DNA of 46,816 bases, from assembly GCA_002407775.1 (NCBI GenBank), contig DHOP01000067.1, forward strand, positions 19,271 to 66,086. The letters run 5' to 3'. Of this stretch, positions 34,482-43,222 are shown in pieces (within the stretch, counting starts at the first letter, position 1; each line of letters opens with the position of its first letter). The stretch is from Prevotella sp. UBA5387 (GTDB taxonomy: Bacteria > Bacteroidota > Bacteroidia > Bacteroidales > Bacteroidaceae). The notes under the pieces were generated by a model. That model was not told the origin of the DNA. It made no database searches and was given only the letters and a program-made list of their open reading frames with translations. A program made the translations under genes and the position numbers.

Positions 34482-36014
34482 ATGAAGTTATTAAAAATCT
34501 ATGGTGTAGTCTTCGCAATGATTGCATCTCAGTCCGCACTAGCTGGCGGCTTTCTTACTAATACGAATCAGAATATCGCTTTCAATCGTCATTTCTCCCG
34601 CGAGGCAGCAATAGGTATTGATGGTGTATATTCAAATCCTGCAGGTGTAGCGTTTCTCCGTGACGGAGCACACCTCTCCCTCAATGTTCAAACCGTTTTC
34701 CAAGATCGTATCATTAAAAACGAATATCCCCTCTTTTTAAACAATGTGAACAACCCTACCATGACCCGCGAATTCAAAGGTAAGGCTTTCGCTCCCGTGG
34801 TTCCCTCCATACAGTTTGCTTACAATTGGAAGAACTTTTCATTCCAAAGCAACTTTTCTGTTGGAGGTGGCGGCGGTAAAGCTACTTTCGATGATGGATT
34901 AGGCAGTTTCGAACGCATTGTAGCCGAGACAGCAATGGGAGCCACTGGACTTGCCAAAGCCATTGACGCCGTTGCCGTTCCTGGAGGGAAAATGTTCTCC
35001 AGCGACCAGAATCTCGGTTCAACCGGAGCTTATAGTTTTAATAGCTATATGGAAGGTCGTCAGTACTACTATGGGTTGTCTCTCGGAGCTGCTTACAAGG
35101 TCCGTCCCGATCTTAGTGTTTTTGCTGGTGTACGTGGGGTGTATGCTCTTACCAACTATTATGGGTACGTACGCGACATCAAAGTCGGGAACATGCCACT
35201 CTATCAGATGCTCGATCCTTCAAAGACTAATGCAGCAGACATTGAGTTGAACTGTGACCAAAGTGGCATTGGATTCACCCCTATCCTTGGTATCGACTAT
35301 AAGGCTGGACGTTGGAACTTTGCGGCTAAATATGAATTCAGAACCAAAATAAGTCTGAAAAACAAGTCTGTGAATCAAGTTCCTAGCATTGGCAATCTTC
35401 CAACAAACATTGTTGGAGTATTCGTTCATGCTGGTGTACCCTTGGCTCAGGCTCAGGCGATTATCTCACAGCCAACCGTTGCAGGTACAATGGTTGCATT
35501 GAAAACCAAATTTGACAGTGAAATTGGCCATGCTATTGGTGAATACGAAGATGGCAAGTCAGTGCGTGGTGACGTTCCTGCGTTACTCGCCGTTGGTGTT
35601 GGCTATAGCCCAGTTGATGCACTCCGCCTCAACGTTGGCTTCCACTATTTCTGGGACAAACAAGCAAAGGGATATAACGATAAACAGGACAAGTTATCAC
35701 GCGGCACAAGAGAGTTGAACGCTGGTGTAGAATATGATGCCAACGACCGCCTTACAGTAAGCGCAGGTTGGCAGAATACGTCTTATGGACTTACACCAGA
35801 GTACATGGAAGACAAGTCGTTTAATGTGAGTTCCAACTCAATTGGCGCTGGTGTCAAGGTACATTTGTCTAAGAAGATGAGTCTAAACCTTGCATATTTC
35901 ACCACAATATATGGACACTACAAGACCTCGGGAGTTGGCCTTGGTGGCGAATATAAGGCAGATTATCACCGCACAAACAATGTGCTTGGAGCGGGTTTGG
36001 ACATCGACTTCTAA
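34482..36014 (+). CDS. OmpP1/FadL/TodX-family outer-membrane transporter
   Basis: 510-residue outer-membrane beta-barrel for hydrophobic compounds. The signal peptide ends near residue 21 (SALAGG). The family start GGFLTNTNQNIAFNRHFSREAAIGIDGVYSNPAGVAF (about 22-58) gives the N-terminal plug, with the N-P-A-G motif found in FadL. The barrel has many alternating strands (for example LSVFAGVRGVYAL and FSVGGGGGKATF) and ends with the aromatic C-terminal residue (GAGLDIDF), typical for barrel insertion. Length is in the family range. It has its own promoter and no operon partner. The substrate is not known; fatty acids are the family standard. Confidence 0.92.
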   Translation: MKLLKIYGVVFAMIASQSALAGGFLTNTNQNIAFNRHFSREAAIGIDGVYSNPAGVAFLRDGAHLSLNVQTVFQDRIIKNEYPLFLNNVNNPTMTREFKGKAFAPVVPSIQFAYNWKNFSFQSNFSVGGGGGKATFDDGLGSFERIVAETAMGATGLAKAIDAVAVPGGKMFSSDQNLGSTGAYSFNSYMEGRQYYYGLSLGAAYKVRPDLSVFAGVRGVYALTNYYGYVRDIKVGNMPLYQMLDPSKTNAADIELNCDQSGIGFTPILGIDYKAGRWNFAAKYEFRTKISLKNKSVNQVPSIGNLPTNIVGVFVHAGVPLAQAQAIISQPTVAGTMVALKTKFDSEIGHAIGEYEDGKSVRGDVPALLAVGVGYSPVDALRLNVGFHYFWDKQAKGYNDKQDKLSRGTRELNAGVEYDANDRLTVSAGWQNTSYGLTPEYMEDKSFNVSSNSIGAGVKVHLSKKMSLNLAYFTTIYGHYKTSGVGLGGEYKADYHRTNNVLGAGLDIDF

Positions 36015-36151
36015 TAAGAAAAGAAATAAACCCAAGATAATACTTCTTCAGTATAATCCAGTCCATTATTTATCGTGATACATCTATGATTGCTAAAAGC
36101 TAATGATGGTCTTAAAAAGATTTTACTAAGGTAAAATATTGGATAACACTA

Positions 36152-36194
36152 AAGAGCCCACTGATACTAACAAGTCGTAGTATCGTGGGCTCTT
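36152..36194. terminator. Bidirectional hairpin between the FadL-type gene and priA
   Basis: GAGCCCAC (36154-36161) pairs with GTGGGCTC (36185-36192), and GATACTA (36163-36169) with TAGTATC (36178-36184), with one bulged T. The two genes converge here: priA ends 62 nt and the porin 138 nt away. T-rich bases occur on both sides. Confidence 0.75.
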
Positions 36195-36255
36195 CTGATT
36201 TTACACAAGGCTCTGCCATAAGAATGTCGTAGTTTCCTTGGCTACTTGCTTAGCA

Positions 36256-38538
36256 TTATTCTGGATCTACATCGAAATATAACTGAAGAGCTTTGTAACT
36301 AGGCTGGACAATCAACTGATTATGGATTTGTCTTAGCCGAGTCCGAACATTTCTATGATTGATTCCGTTTTCGAACTTAATAACTATTTTTCGTATTGAT
36401 AAGGTCTTGACTCTTGACACAGCAGGCTTATCGGGTCCAAGGACACGCTCGCCAAACACATGACGTAGTTGGGCACCCAACTCCTGAGCAGCAGCCTCGA
36501 CAATCGGTTCCTGCTTATGCTTTAGGTAAACGTATATAAGATGGTAGAATGGCGGATAATGAAATAATCGCCTTTCCTCCAATAAGTCTTGATAGAATGC
36601 AGAATAGTCATGGTGTACCACTTGTCTCACTACGGGTAACTTAGGACTTTTTGTTTGTAATATCACCAAGCCTTGCTTGCCCTTGCGACCGGCTCGACCG
36701 CTCACCTGGCTCATCATCATAAAAGCATGTTCGTAGGCACGAAAATCTGGATAGTTGAGCATCGAATCTGCATCTAAGATACCCACTACTGCCACCTTTT
36801 CAAAATCCAGACCTTTACTAATCATCTGCGTTCCCACAAGTATATTAGTCTTGCTACGGCCAAAGTCTCCGATAATACGTTCATAAGCATTACGCGTCCG
36901 TGTGGTGTCCAGGTCCATGCGAGCAATGCGTGCCTCAGGAAATATATCTTGCAACTGGTCTTCTATTTTCTCTGTGCCGTAACCACGTCCCTTAAGATCA
37001 GGATTTCCGCAGTTGGGACAAGTCTGTGGCAAGACATAAGTAAAACCACAATAGTGGCATGTGAGCATATTGAGCCTCTTGTGAAAAGTGAGGGAAACGT
37101 CACAATTCTTACACTTAGGCACCCAACCACATACATTGCACTCTATCATAGGAGCAAATCCTCGACGATTCTGAAACAGGATAACCTGCTTCTCTTCAGC
37201 CAAAGCAGTACGAATAGCCGACAGCAAAGGAGGTGAAAACGGGCCACTCATCATCTTTCGTCGACGAAGGTCCTTGATATCGACCACTTGAACTTCAGGG
37301 AGGTCTATGCCCTTATAGCGTGTCTTTAGCTCCACCAACCCATATTTTCCAGACTGAGCATTGTGATAGCTTTCCATTGAGGGAGTAGCGGAACCCAGTA
37401 CCGTCTTCGCCCCACTCTTCTGTGCCAACATGATGGCGACACTTCGTGCATGATAGCGCGGGGCAGGATCTTGCTGCTTGAAGCTCGTCTCATGCTCTTC
37501 GTCAATAATAATAAGTCCAAGATTTTGATAAGGCAAGAACACAGAAGACCGTGCTCCAAGTATAATGTCATAGGGAGTTGAAGAGAGTTGCTTTTGCCAT
37601 ATCTCAACGCGCTCAGCATCACTATACTTGCTATGATAAATGCCAAGCCGGTCTCCAAACACCTTTTGCAAGCGAGAAGTGATCTGGACAGTTAATGCAA
37701 TCTCTGGCAACAAGTAAAGTACTTGCTTATGTTCGTTCAGTGCCTTAGCTATTAGATGTATGTACAATTCAGTCTTCCCGCTCGATGTTACACCATGGAG
37801 CAGCACAACATTCTTTTGCATCAGCTGCATCAATAGTTGATTATAAGCCTCCGATTGTTGTATTGTGAGTGGTTTGATGAGCTCAGGATGGTATTCACCA
37901 CCATGGTTTAATCGTCCCACTTTCCGCTCGTAACTATACAGTATCTTTCTTTCGCAAAGTGATTTTACAACAGCCAAGGTACTATGACTTTCGTTTACAA
38001 GTTCCTCGCGTGTAACTTCGACTATAGCCTTGACATCATTATCCTCTCCTATGGTATCCCAATGACTCAGAGAAAGGTAACATGCCAATAACCTTTGCTG
38101 CTTAGGTGCACGGGCAACAATATCAAATGCCACATTCAATGCTCGTGTACTTTGATATATTTCTGTAAGGCCAATGCAAACTTCGGTCTTCGGACGGAAG
38201 CCCTCTTCTCGCTTCATACCAGAAGGAAGAGCAGCCTTCATCACTTCTCCGATAGGTGCCATATAGTAATCGCTTATCCATTGCCACAGTTTCATTTGCT
38301 GAGGGAATAGTGCAGGACGTCCATCAATAACCGAGATTACATCCTTCACCTTATTCAACTCTATACCTATTGCTGTATCATAAGCCGAGCCTGTACATAA
38401 TCCTGTGTAGGTCTTACTTTTGCCAAACGGCACAAGCACCCTTACACCCATAGCTATTCCCTTCGCCATCTCTTCAGAAACAGAGTAAGTGAAGGTACCC
38501 TCCAAGGGCAAGGGCAACATGACGTCGATGTATTTCAT
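36256..38538 (-). CDS. priA: Primosomal replication-restart helicase PriA
   Basis: 760-residue 3'-5' DNA helicase that reloads the replisome at stalled forks. I place the start at 38538 (MKYIDVMLPLPLEGTFTYSV), because this matches the family N-terminus and because an upstream promoter (38581-38551) would lie inside the longer frame starting at 38580. Walker A is HGVTSSGKTE, the Walker B-like IIIDEEHE follows, and the zinc-binding domain has the paired cysteines CNVCGWVPKCKNC and CHYCGF with CPNCG. Length is normal. It is monocistronic, with almost no 5' leader. Confidence 0.96.
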   Translation of the reverse strand: MKYIDVMLPLPLEGTFTYSVSEEMAKGIAMGVRVLVPFGKSKTYTGLCTGSAYDTAIGIELNKVKDVISVIDGRPALFPQQMKLWQWISDYYMAPIGEVMKAALPSGMKREEGFRPKTEVCIGLTEIYQSTRALNVAFDIVARAPKQQRLLACYLSLSHWDTIGEDNDVKAIVEVTREELVNESHSTLAVVKSLCERKILYSYERKVGRLNHGGEYHPELIKPLTIQQSEAYNQLLMQLMQKNVVLLHGVTSSGKTELYIHLIAKALNEHKQVLYLLPEIALTVQITSRLQKVFGDRLGIYHSKYSDAERVEIWQKQLSSTPYDIILGARSSVFLPYQNLGLIIIDEEHETSFKQQDPAPRYHARSVAIMLAQKSGAKTVLGSATPSMESYHNAQSGKYGLVELKTRYKGIDLPEVQVVDIKDLRRRKMMSGPFSPPLLSAIRTALAEEKQVILFQNRRGFAPMIECNVCGWVPKCKNCDVSLTFHKRLNMLTCHYCGFTYVLPQTCPNCGNPDLKGRGYGTEKIEDQLQDIFPEARIARMDLDTTRTRNAYERIIGDFGRSKTNILVGTQMISKGLDFEKVAVVGILDADSMLNYPDFRAYEHAFMMMSQVSGRAGRKGKQGLVILQTKSPKLPVVRQVVHHDYSAFYQDLLEERRLFHYPPFYHLIYVYLKHKQEPIVEAAAQELGAQLRHVFGERVLGPDKPAVSRVKTLSIRKIVIKFENGINHRNVRTRLRQIHNQLIVQPSYKALQLYFDVDPE

Positions 38539-38731
38539 ACCTAGTATATGCAAAGTAAGCGAAAAGACATGAGATGGCAAAAGCGGCTTTGAGATTTAAC
38601 ATTTACCTCTGCCCTTCTCATTATGACATCAAACTTGGTCTGTGACTTGTCTCTCAGTCATTACATTGCTTCATGATTTGAACATAAAGTGTTTAACTAA
38701 GAGAATGTAATCCCTTATGATAGAAAAAAAT
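38539..38731. other. priA promoter and gene-free spacer
   Basis: Minus-strand TTTG (38581-38578), 19 nt, then TTACTTTG (38558-38551), one base from the -7 consensus. The transcript would start only a few bases before the ATG at 38538. The remaining bases up to the terminator at 38732 show no gene. Confidence 0.6.
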
Positions 38732-38777
38732 AAATGGCTTTCGCTTCATAAAACCAAGTCAGGAGCAAAAGCCATTT
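38725..38777 (-). terminator. Terminator of the gene ending at 38935
   Basis: AAATGGCTTT (38732-38741) pairs with AAAGCCATTT (38768-38777), extended inward by GCTTC/GGAGC. On the minus strand it is followed by ATTTTTTTCT. It lies about 160 nt beyond the stop; the 38778-38934 stretch holds no gene. Confidence 0.85.
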
Positions 38778-38934
38778 GATATCTTTAAATACAGCAGATT
38801 AAAGTCAACACTAATGCGCAGGCAATAATTTACAATAGAAAGCCAAATTGTCAGAAGTAAAAAAATGTGCACTCAGCCTTGCGCCATCTTCAGTTTCCAA
38901 GAATTATTAGCAAAGCTTGTTCAAATATAAAAAC

Positions 38935-39582
38935 CTAGAAAAAGTAGGCCAAAGCTATCTGCCAAGAATTGGCATGACCATTATATTTTTCAATATTTAA
39001 ATTGTCAACCGTTGTGTTGAGAACATTAATTACTGTTGCATCAGAAGTATCACCAACACTAATGTTATATTCAGCGGTGATCTGAAGGTGACTGTTGAGA
39101 GTAGCACCAGCACCAACATTGACACTCAATGTGGACTTGTTAAGTTGGAAAATGTTGGCAACATTATCTTTGATATAAGTAAAATCTCTGTCGCCTACAT
39201 TAAATCCAAACTGTGGCCCAGCAAAGATAAATACATTGGCAGTGCTTCCAATACCAGCCCCAAGACGTAGATTGACAGGCACCTGTATTGTTTTATTTTT
39301 CAAGGTGGTAACCTCGGTTGACCCATCAATCATCTGAATATTAGAGGAACGCTGGTCATAAAGACCTGAAATATCCATGCTTAATCCAACAACAGGTAGC
39401 GTAAACTTAATTGTTGGCCCGATGAACCAACCCGTACGATTGCTAACATCAAATATATCCTCATTAAGACTGAACTTGGTTATGTCCAGTCCACCTTTAA
39501 CACCAAGTTTAATTTGAGCATTTGCTGACTGTGTGAAAATCATGGCTGCAAAGAGCAATACAGCAAAAAGAAACTTTTTCAT
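38935..39582 (-). CDS. Small outer-membrane beta-barrel (PorT-like, OMP_b-brl_2)
   Basis: 215-residue exported protein. Signal peptide 1-22 (SANAQ). The body consists of alternating strands with GVKGGLDITKFS, a wide extracellular loop with SNRTGWFIGPTI, RLGAGIGSTANVFIFAGPQF and a terminal aromatic residue (WQIALAYFF), as in small Bacteroidota beta-barrels (PF13568 type). It follows gldN by 80 nt. A hairpin CTCTGA/TCAGAG (39617-39650) lies in that gap, and no promoter is seen. It is close to the T9SS operon, but a role in it is not shown. Confidence 0.82.
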   Translation of the reverse strand: MKKFLFAVLLFAAMIFTQSANAQIKLGVKGGLDITKFSLNEDIFDVSNRTGWFIGPTIKFTLPVVGLSMDISGLYDQRSSNIQMIDGSTEVTTLKNKTIQVPVNLRLGAGIGSTANVFIFAGPQFGFNVGDRDFTYIKDNVANIFQLNKSTLSVNVGAGATLNSHLQITAEYNISVGDTSDATVINVLNTTVDNLNIEKYNGHANSWQIALAYFF

Positions 39583-39662
39583 AATTGATTCGTAATTATC
39601 TGATTAACCTAACTAACTCTGATTAGTCTGAAATTACCGATTAGTCAGAGATAAAATGCTTA

Positions 39663-40712
39663 TTAATGCCTTTGGCGACGCACTGATACTCGTGCAGATG
39701 AGCTACTGGATGATGATGAACTATCACGACTCTTTTTTACCTTTACAGGTGCACTGGATGTGCGAACACGACGCGACTTTTGGAACTTCTTCACTTTCTT
39801 TGTATCCATCTTCATGATAGAATCCAAAGAATCCTTGCGTTGCTGATCGCCCCAGATATTCTGCTCGAAACTTCTTATCTCGCGCTCGATACGTTGTTGA
39901 GCGGTGGAAAGCTTTGTAGTATCGCCCCCAGCTACCTGCGCCAAAGTCTGACCAAGCATATTCGTAGTCTTGTAAATTTTGCCCTCATAGATGTTTGTTG
40001 TGAAATAATCATCAATACTCATCGTGGCAGCATTATTAAGATTACTCGTCATGATAGTCTGTTTGGACAAAAATGGTGCAAGGTCGGCATAACGGACCCA
40101 GAACAGAGGATACTTTGTCACGCCATCACCAAAATCATCCTCGCGATACATCACGGGACAAAGAGCCTGAATCTGTGTATGAAATGTTGCGGTGGCCTGG
40201 TCGTAATATGAACTTTCCTTTATAAAATAACCTTTCACTTCAGCCGAGGGAATATCGCTATCACTAATGTGTATGCCCTGGTCAGTACGCTCATAAAAGA
40301 TATGGTAGTCATCAAGAAACTTGAGTGGATTAACACGAAGACTCTCTTCAAAACGCTCATTACCAGTGTTTACATCATAGGAATAAGCAGCTATGCCACC
40401 ATGGTTAGGTCCAGCCATGATGAGCTTGAACATATATGTGAACAGATTCATCTGCGTACCCAATGGTTCAACAGGATAGTAGAGACCAGCATTGGCATCG
40501 TCGTTTAGATCAAGTTCACGATAAACATCACGACGCCACACCACATCCTCGTCCATCTTTGCCTGTGTTGGAAATGATATTTGGGCACGTGCAGTCATGT
40601 TATTGCTATTAGATTGCTGCGCAGAAGCTTGCTGTTGTCGCCTTGCCTTTGGTTGAGCAACGGCAAACTGGCACAAGCAAATTATAGTCAGCATCAATAT
40701 TATTCTTTTCAT
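39663..40712 (-). CDS. gldN: T9SS outer-ring protein GldN (PorN)
   Basis: 349-residue exported protein of the type IX secretion system; GldK and GldN form the periplasmic ring that GldL/GldM energises. Signal peptide 1-19 (AVAQ). The core shows VVWRRDVYRELDLNDDANAGLYYPVEP (about 58-84), typical of GldN, and a YPLFWVRYADL motif (about 205-215). The C-terminus is odd: after residue about 300 it becomes Lys/Arg/Ser-rich and contains nine consecutive Ser (331-339) before ARVSVRRQRH. It is the last gene of porP-gldKLMN, 26 nt after gldM. Confidence 0.94.
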   Translation of the reverse strand: MKRIILMLTIICLCQFAVAQPKARRQQQASAQQSNSNNMTARAQISFPTQAKMDEDVVWRRDVYRELDLNDDANAGLYYPVEPLGTQMNLFTYMFKLIMAGPNHGGIAAYSYDVNTGNERFEESLRVNPLKFLDDYHIFYERTDQGIHISDSDIPSAEVKGYFIKESSYYDQATATFHTQIQALCPVMYREDDFGDGVTKYPLFWVRYADLAPFLSKQTIMTSNLNNAATMSIDDYFTTNIYEGKIYKTTNMLGQTLAQVAGGDTTKLSTAQQRIEREIRSFEQNIWGDQQRKDSLDSIMKMDTKKVKKFQKSRRVRTSSAPVKVKKSRDSSSSSSSSSARVSVRRQRH

Positions 40713-40737
40713 AGTCAGTATGCTTTTGAAATACTTT

Positions 40738-42294
40738 TTATCTCACTTTTACTTCCATGGCTCCTGGCAAGGTGCGAGAAATACCATCAGGGCCTACAGC
40801 CTTCACCTCGGTGATGTAGAAACGGCGACCACGAGAAAGCCTCCGGAACTGATCCTTCATCCTGTCGGTGAAGTTTGCACCTTCGGAAGCCATCTGTACA
40901 GCATTGCCCATATTATCATAGAAAACCACAGAGAATCCTGTCACTCGGAACTGGATATCCAATATGCCATCATCAATAGCTGCGCGTAGCTGCGCGGCTC
41001 CCATTAAACCCGCTTTAGACAGGTTGCCGCCTTTGAAGCGATCCTCGCCAACAGCAATATATGGTGTTGGGTTGGGCAGCTTGCGAACGCGGAAGGTAAA
41101 AGGTGGAAATGTGCGAACTTTCCCACCATCACGTGCTGAGACTTGGAAGGTAACATCTTTACCAACAGTAGAAGGTATGGCAACGTATCGTCCTGCGCCC
41201 ATAGTACTGAGAGCGCCACCTGTCATCGATACAGAAACCGCATTCTGAGGTACACCAGGAACGCTAACGCTAATTGGATTACGATAGCCTGCATATAGTA
41301 CGTTCATTAAATCGGCAGCTACTGTAGCACCTCCTGGCACAGGAATGACACTGTATTTCTGCAAGAAATTTCGGCGCATTACATCACCATTTGCATTACG
41401 CATGAGAATGTATCCACTAAACTGATGCCCTCCAACACCTCCTACAGTAAAACTATATTGACCATTTCTTGTGTTGACATGACTACCGTTGACGTATATA
41501 TCAGGTTGCTTAGTGGTGTCAATGGCTGCCATAATGATGTTGGCAGAAAAGCGTTCTCCGGGATATAATGTAGTTTTTTCGGGGACCACAAAAGCAGCAA
41601 GCTTATTAACACGAACATCTTTCATGTCAACGTTGGCAACCAAAGTATGCAATACCTCACCTTCGGCATAACGCACGTCGTTCTGTAATTTAGAAAGTAA
41701 TGTCACAGCAGCTGCCACTGGCATGTTCTCAAACATATACTCTTGCCAGTTTTTTCCAAGAGTATTAGACTTCTTTGGTACTGCTGTAGATAGGCTACTA
41801 GCAATAAGTTTACGTTGTTCGGGGTCTGTGATATACTGTAGAATGCGCTGACGATAAGAATTGATGGCACGGTATAACTGTCCTCCTTTTCCCGTAATTG
41901 GAGCAAGCATAACAGTGCCTGCAGCATCAATATTATCTACGTTTTCAATGTTTCGGACGTTCCCTTCTTTACCGTCTGCCTCGTGAACAATGGCAACTTT
42001 AAGCTGCTGAGCAAAGTCATAAAGCGAATCGCTCATTTCTCTCACTGTAGTAGCTTTCTCAAACCATGCCCGCACCTTAGTCGGATTGGATAACATCTGA
42101 TCTTTGAAGTTACCATAAATAGCCTCGTTTTGAGCGCTGGCATTGGCGGTAGTGCGATTCAAACTCTCCTCAACAACGGCAAAACCATTGAGCACCTCAG
42201 TGGAGATGTTCAACGCAAGCATGGCCAGTAAGACGATATACATAAGGTTAATCATCTTCTGACGAGGACTGACCGGTCTTTTCTTGATTGCCAT
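40738..42294 (-). CDS. gldM: T9SS motor protein GldM (PorM)
   Basis: 518-residue inner-membrane protein that with GldL forms the proton-driven motor of type IX secretion. The single membrane helix (about 14-31, MINLMYIVLLAMLALNIS) follows a basic cytosolic tail. The long periplasmic part has repeated beta-sandwich domains, as known for GldM. The start MAIKKRPVSPRQKM is typical. Length is in the family range. Stop-to-start spacing to gldL is 68 nt, and to gldN 25 nt. Confidence 0.95.
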   Translation of the reverse strand: MAIKKRPVSPRQKMINLMYIVLLAMLALNISTEVLNGFAVVEESLNRTTANASAQNEAIYGNFKDQMLSNPTKVRAWFEKATTVREMSDSLYDFAQQLKVAIVHEADGKEGNVRNIENVDNIDAAGTVMLAPITGKGGQLYRAINSYRQRILQYITDPEQRKLIASSLSTAVPKKSNTLGKNWQEYMFENMPVAAAVTLLSKLQNDVRYAEGEVLHTLVANVDMKDVRVNKLAAFVVPEKTTLYPGERFSANIIMAAIDTTKQPDIYVNGSHVNTRNGQYSFTVGGVGGHQFSGYILMRNANGDVMRRNFLQKYSVIPVPGGATVAADLMNVLYAGYRNPISVSVPGVPQNAVSVSMTGGALSTMGAGRYVAIPSTVGKDVTFQVSARDGGKVRTFPPFTFRVRKLPNPTPYIAVGEDRFKGGNLSKAGLMGAAQLRAAIDDGILDIQFRVTGFSVVFYDNMGNAVQMASEGANFTDRMKDQFRRLSRGRRFYITEVKAVGPDGISRTLPGAMEVKVR

Positions 42295-42362
42295 TAAATT
42301 ACTTATTGTGGAATGACGTACGTGGAACCCTAGACCTGTTCCACAAACCTAATTAATTTATA

Positions 42363-43217
42363 TTAGCCGTTTGAACTAGGAGTATTCGTAACATTGGCAC
42401 CAGGAGCAGCTACATGCATATTGACTGTCATTGCCTCTATCATACGAGCATAAATCTGATTGAGTTGTTCGATCTGCTTAGCCATCTTACGAGTCTGGTC
42501 ATTAATCTGATCGATAGTCCCTATCTGCTGACTGGCTCCCTTTAGTTGCATCTCATAAACCTTACTTATACCTGTAAGAGTACGGTTTAGATTCTCCATC
42601 TCTTCACTGTCACGGGTAAGACGAACACTCTGATCGTTAACTTTAGAAAGAGTGTCTACAAGCTTCTTCAACTCATCAACATAGTTCGACTGAGCCTCAT
42701 TTAGTGCTTCAGCATCTTCCTGTGACATCTGTGGTACGTAGCTGGTTTGTGGTGTCTGTACTGTACCTGGCTCTCCTTCTACAACAATAGCAGGATTCTC
42801 TGCCGTTGATGCGCCAGACATTGATGAAGCGGAAACAGGAGCATTTACAGCTTTTGTAGGAGTGCCAGATGTGAAAACGATAGTAGGTGATGGTGTCGCC
42901 TTTTCCTCGCCTTTTGAATAAGTAACTTCGCCACTAGCTAAATAATCCTCTGTAACTCGGGTAGGAATCTCTCTACCATCTGCTGTCTTGTCAAAAGGAC
43001 GGTCGAACGCAGATATAAAGAACACGAACACCTCGGTACCCATACCGACAAATAACATGACATTGGCTCCGGGGAGATGGGTCAACTTGAATAATGCACC
43101 AAGAATTACAATAGATGCACCCCAGCTATAAGCATAGTTGAGAAACGTCTGACCAGCAACAGTGTCCATCCACTTCTGCAGACGGTACACGATATTGTAT
43201 TTGCTATATTCTGACAT
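42363..43217 (-). CDS. gldL: T9SS motor protein GldL (PorL)
   Basis: 284-residue inner-membrane partner of GldM. I chose the ATG at 43217 (MSEYSKYNIVYRLQKWMDTV). The longer open frame to 43325 would overlap gldK by over 100 nt and adds a non-family N-terminus. Two membrane helices (about 31-45 and 51-70) hold the proton channel, with LTHLPGANVMLFVGMGTEVF between them; the conserved Glu (E62) lies in the second helix. The middle is Ala/Ser/Thr-rich, and the C-terminus is a coiled-coil-like stretch (about 165-260). It starts 6 nt after the gldK stop. Confidence 0.94.
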   Translation of the reverse strand: MSEYSKYNIVYRLQKWMDTVAGQTFLNYAYSWGASIVILGALFKLTHLPGANVMLFVGMGTEVFVFFISAFDRPFDKTADGREIPTRVTEDYLASGEVTYSKGEEKATPSPTIVFTSGTPTKAVNAPVSASSMSGASTAENPAIVVEGEPGTVQTPQTSYVPQMSQEDAEALNEAQSNYVDELKKLVDTLSKVNDQSVRLTRDSEEMENLNRTLTGISKVYEMQLKGASQQIGTIDQINDQTRKMAKQIEQLNQIYARMIEAMTVNMHVAAPGANVTNTPSSNG

Positions 43218-43222
43218 AATGA

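Noticed and set aside
36949..37236. Small plus-strand frame in priA
   Set aside because: A shadow of the PriA zinc-binding region on the opposite strand; no own features.
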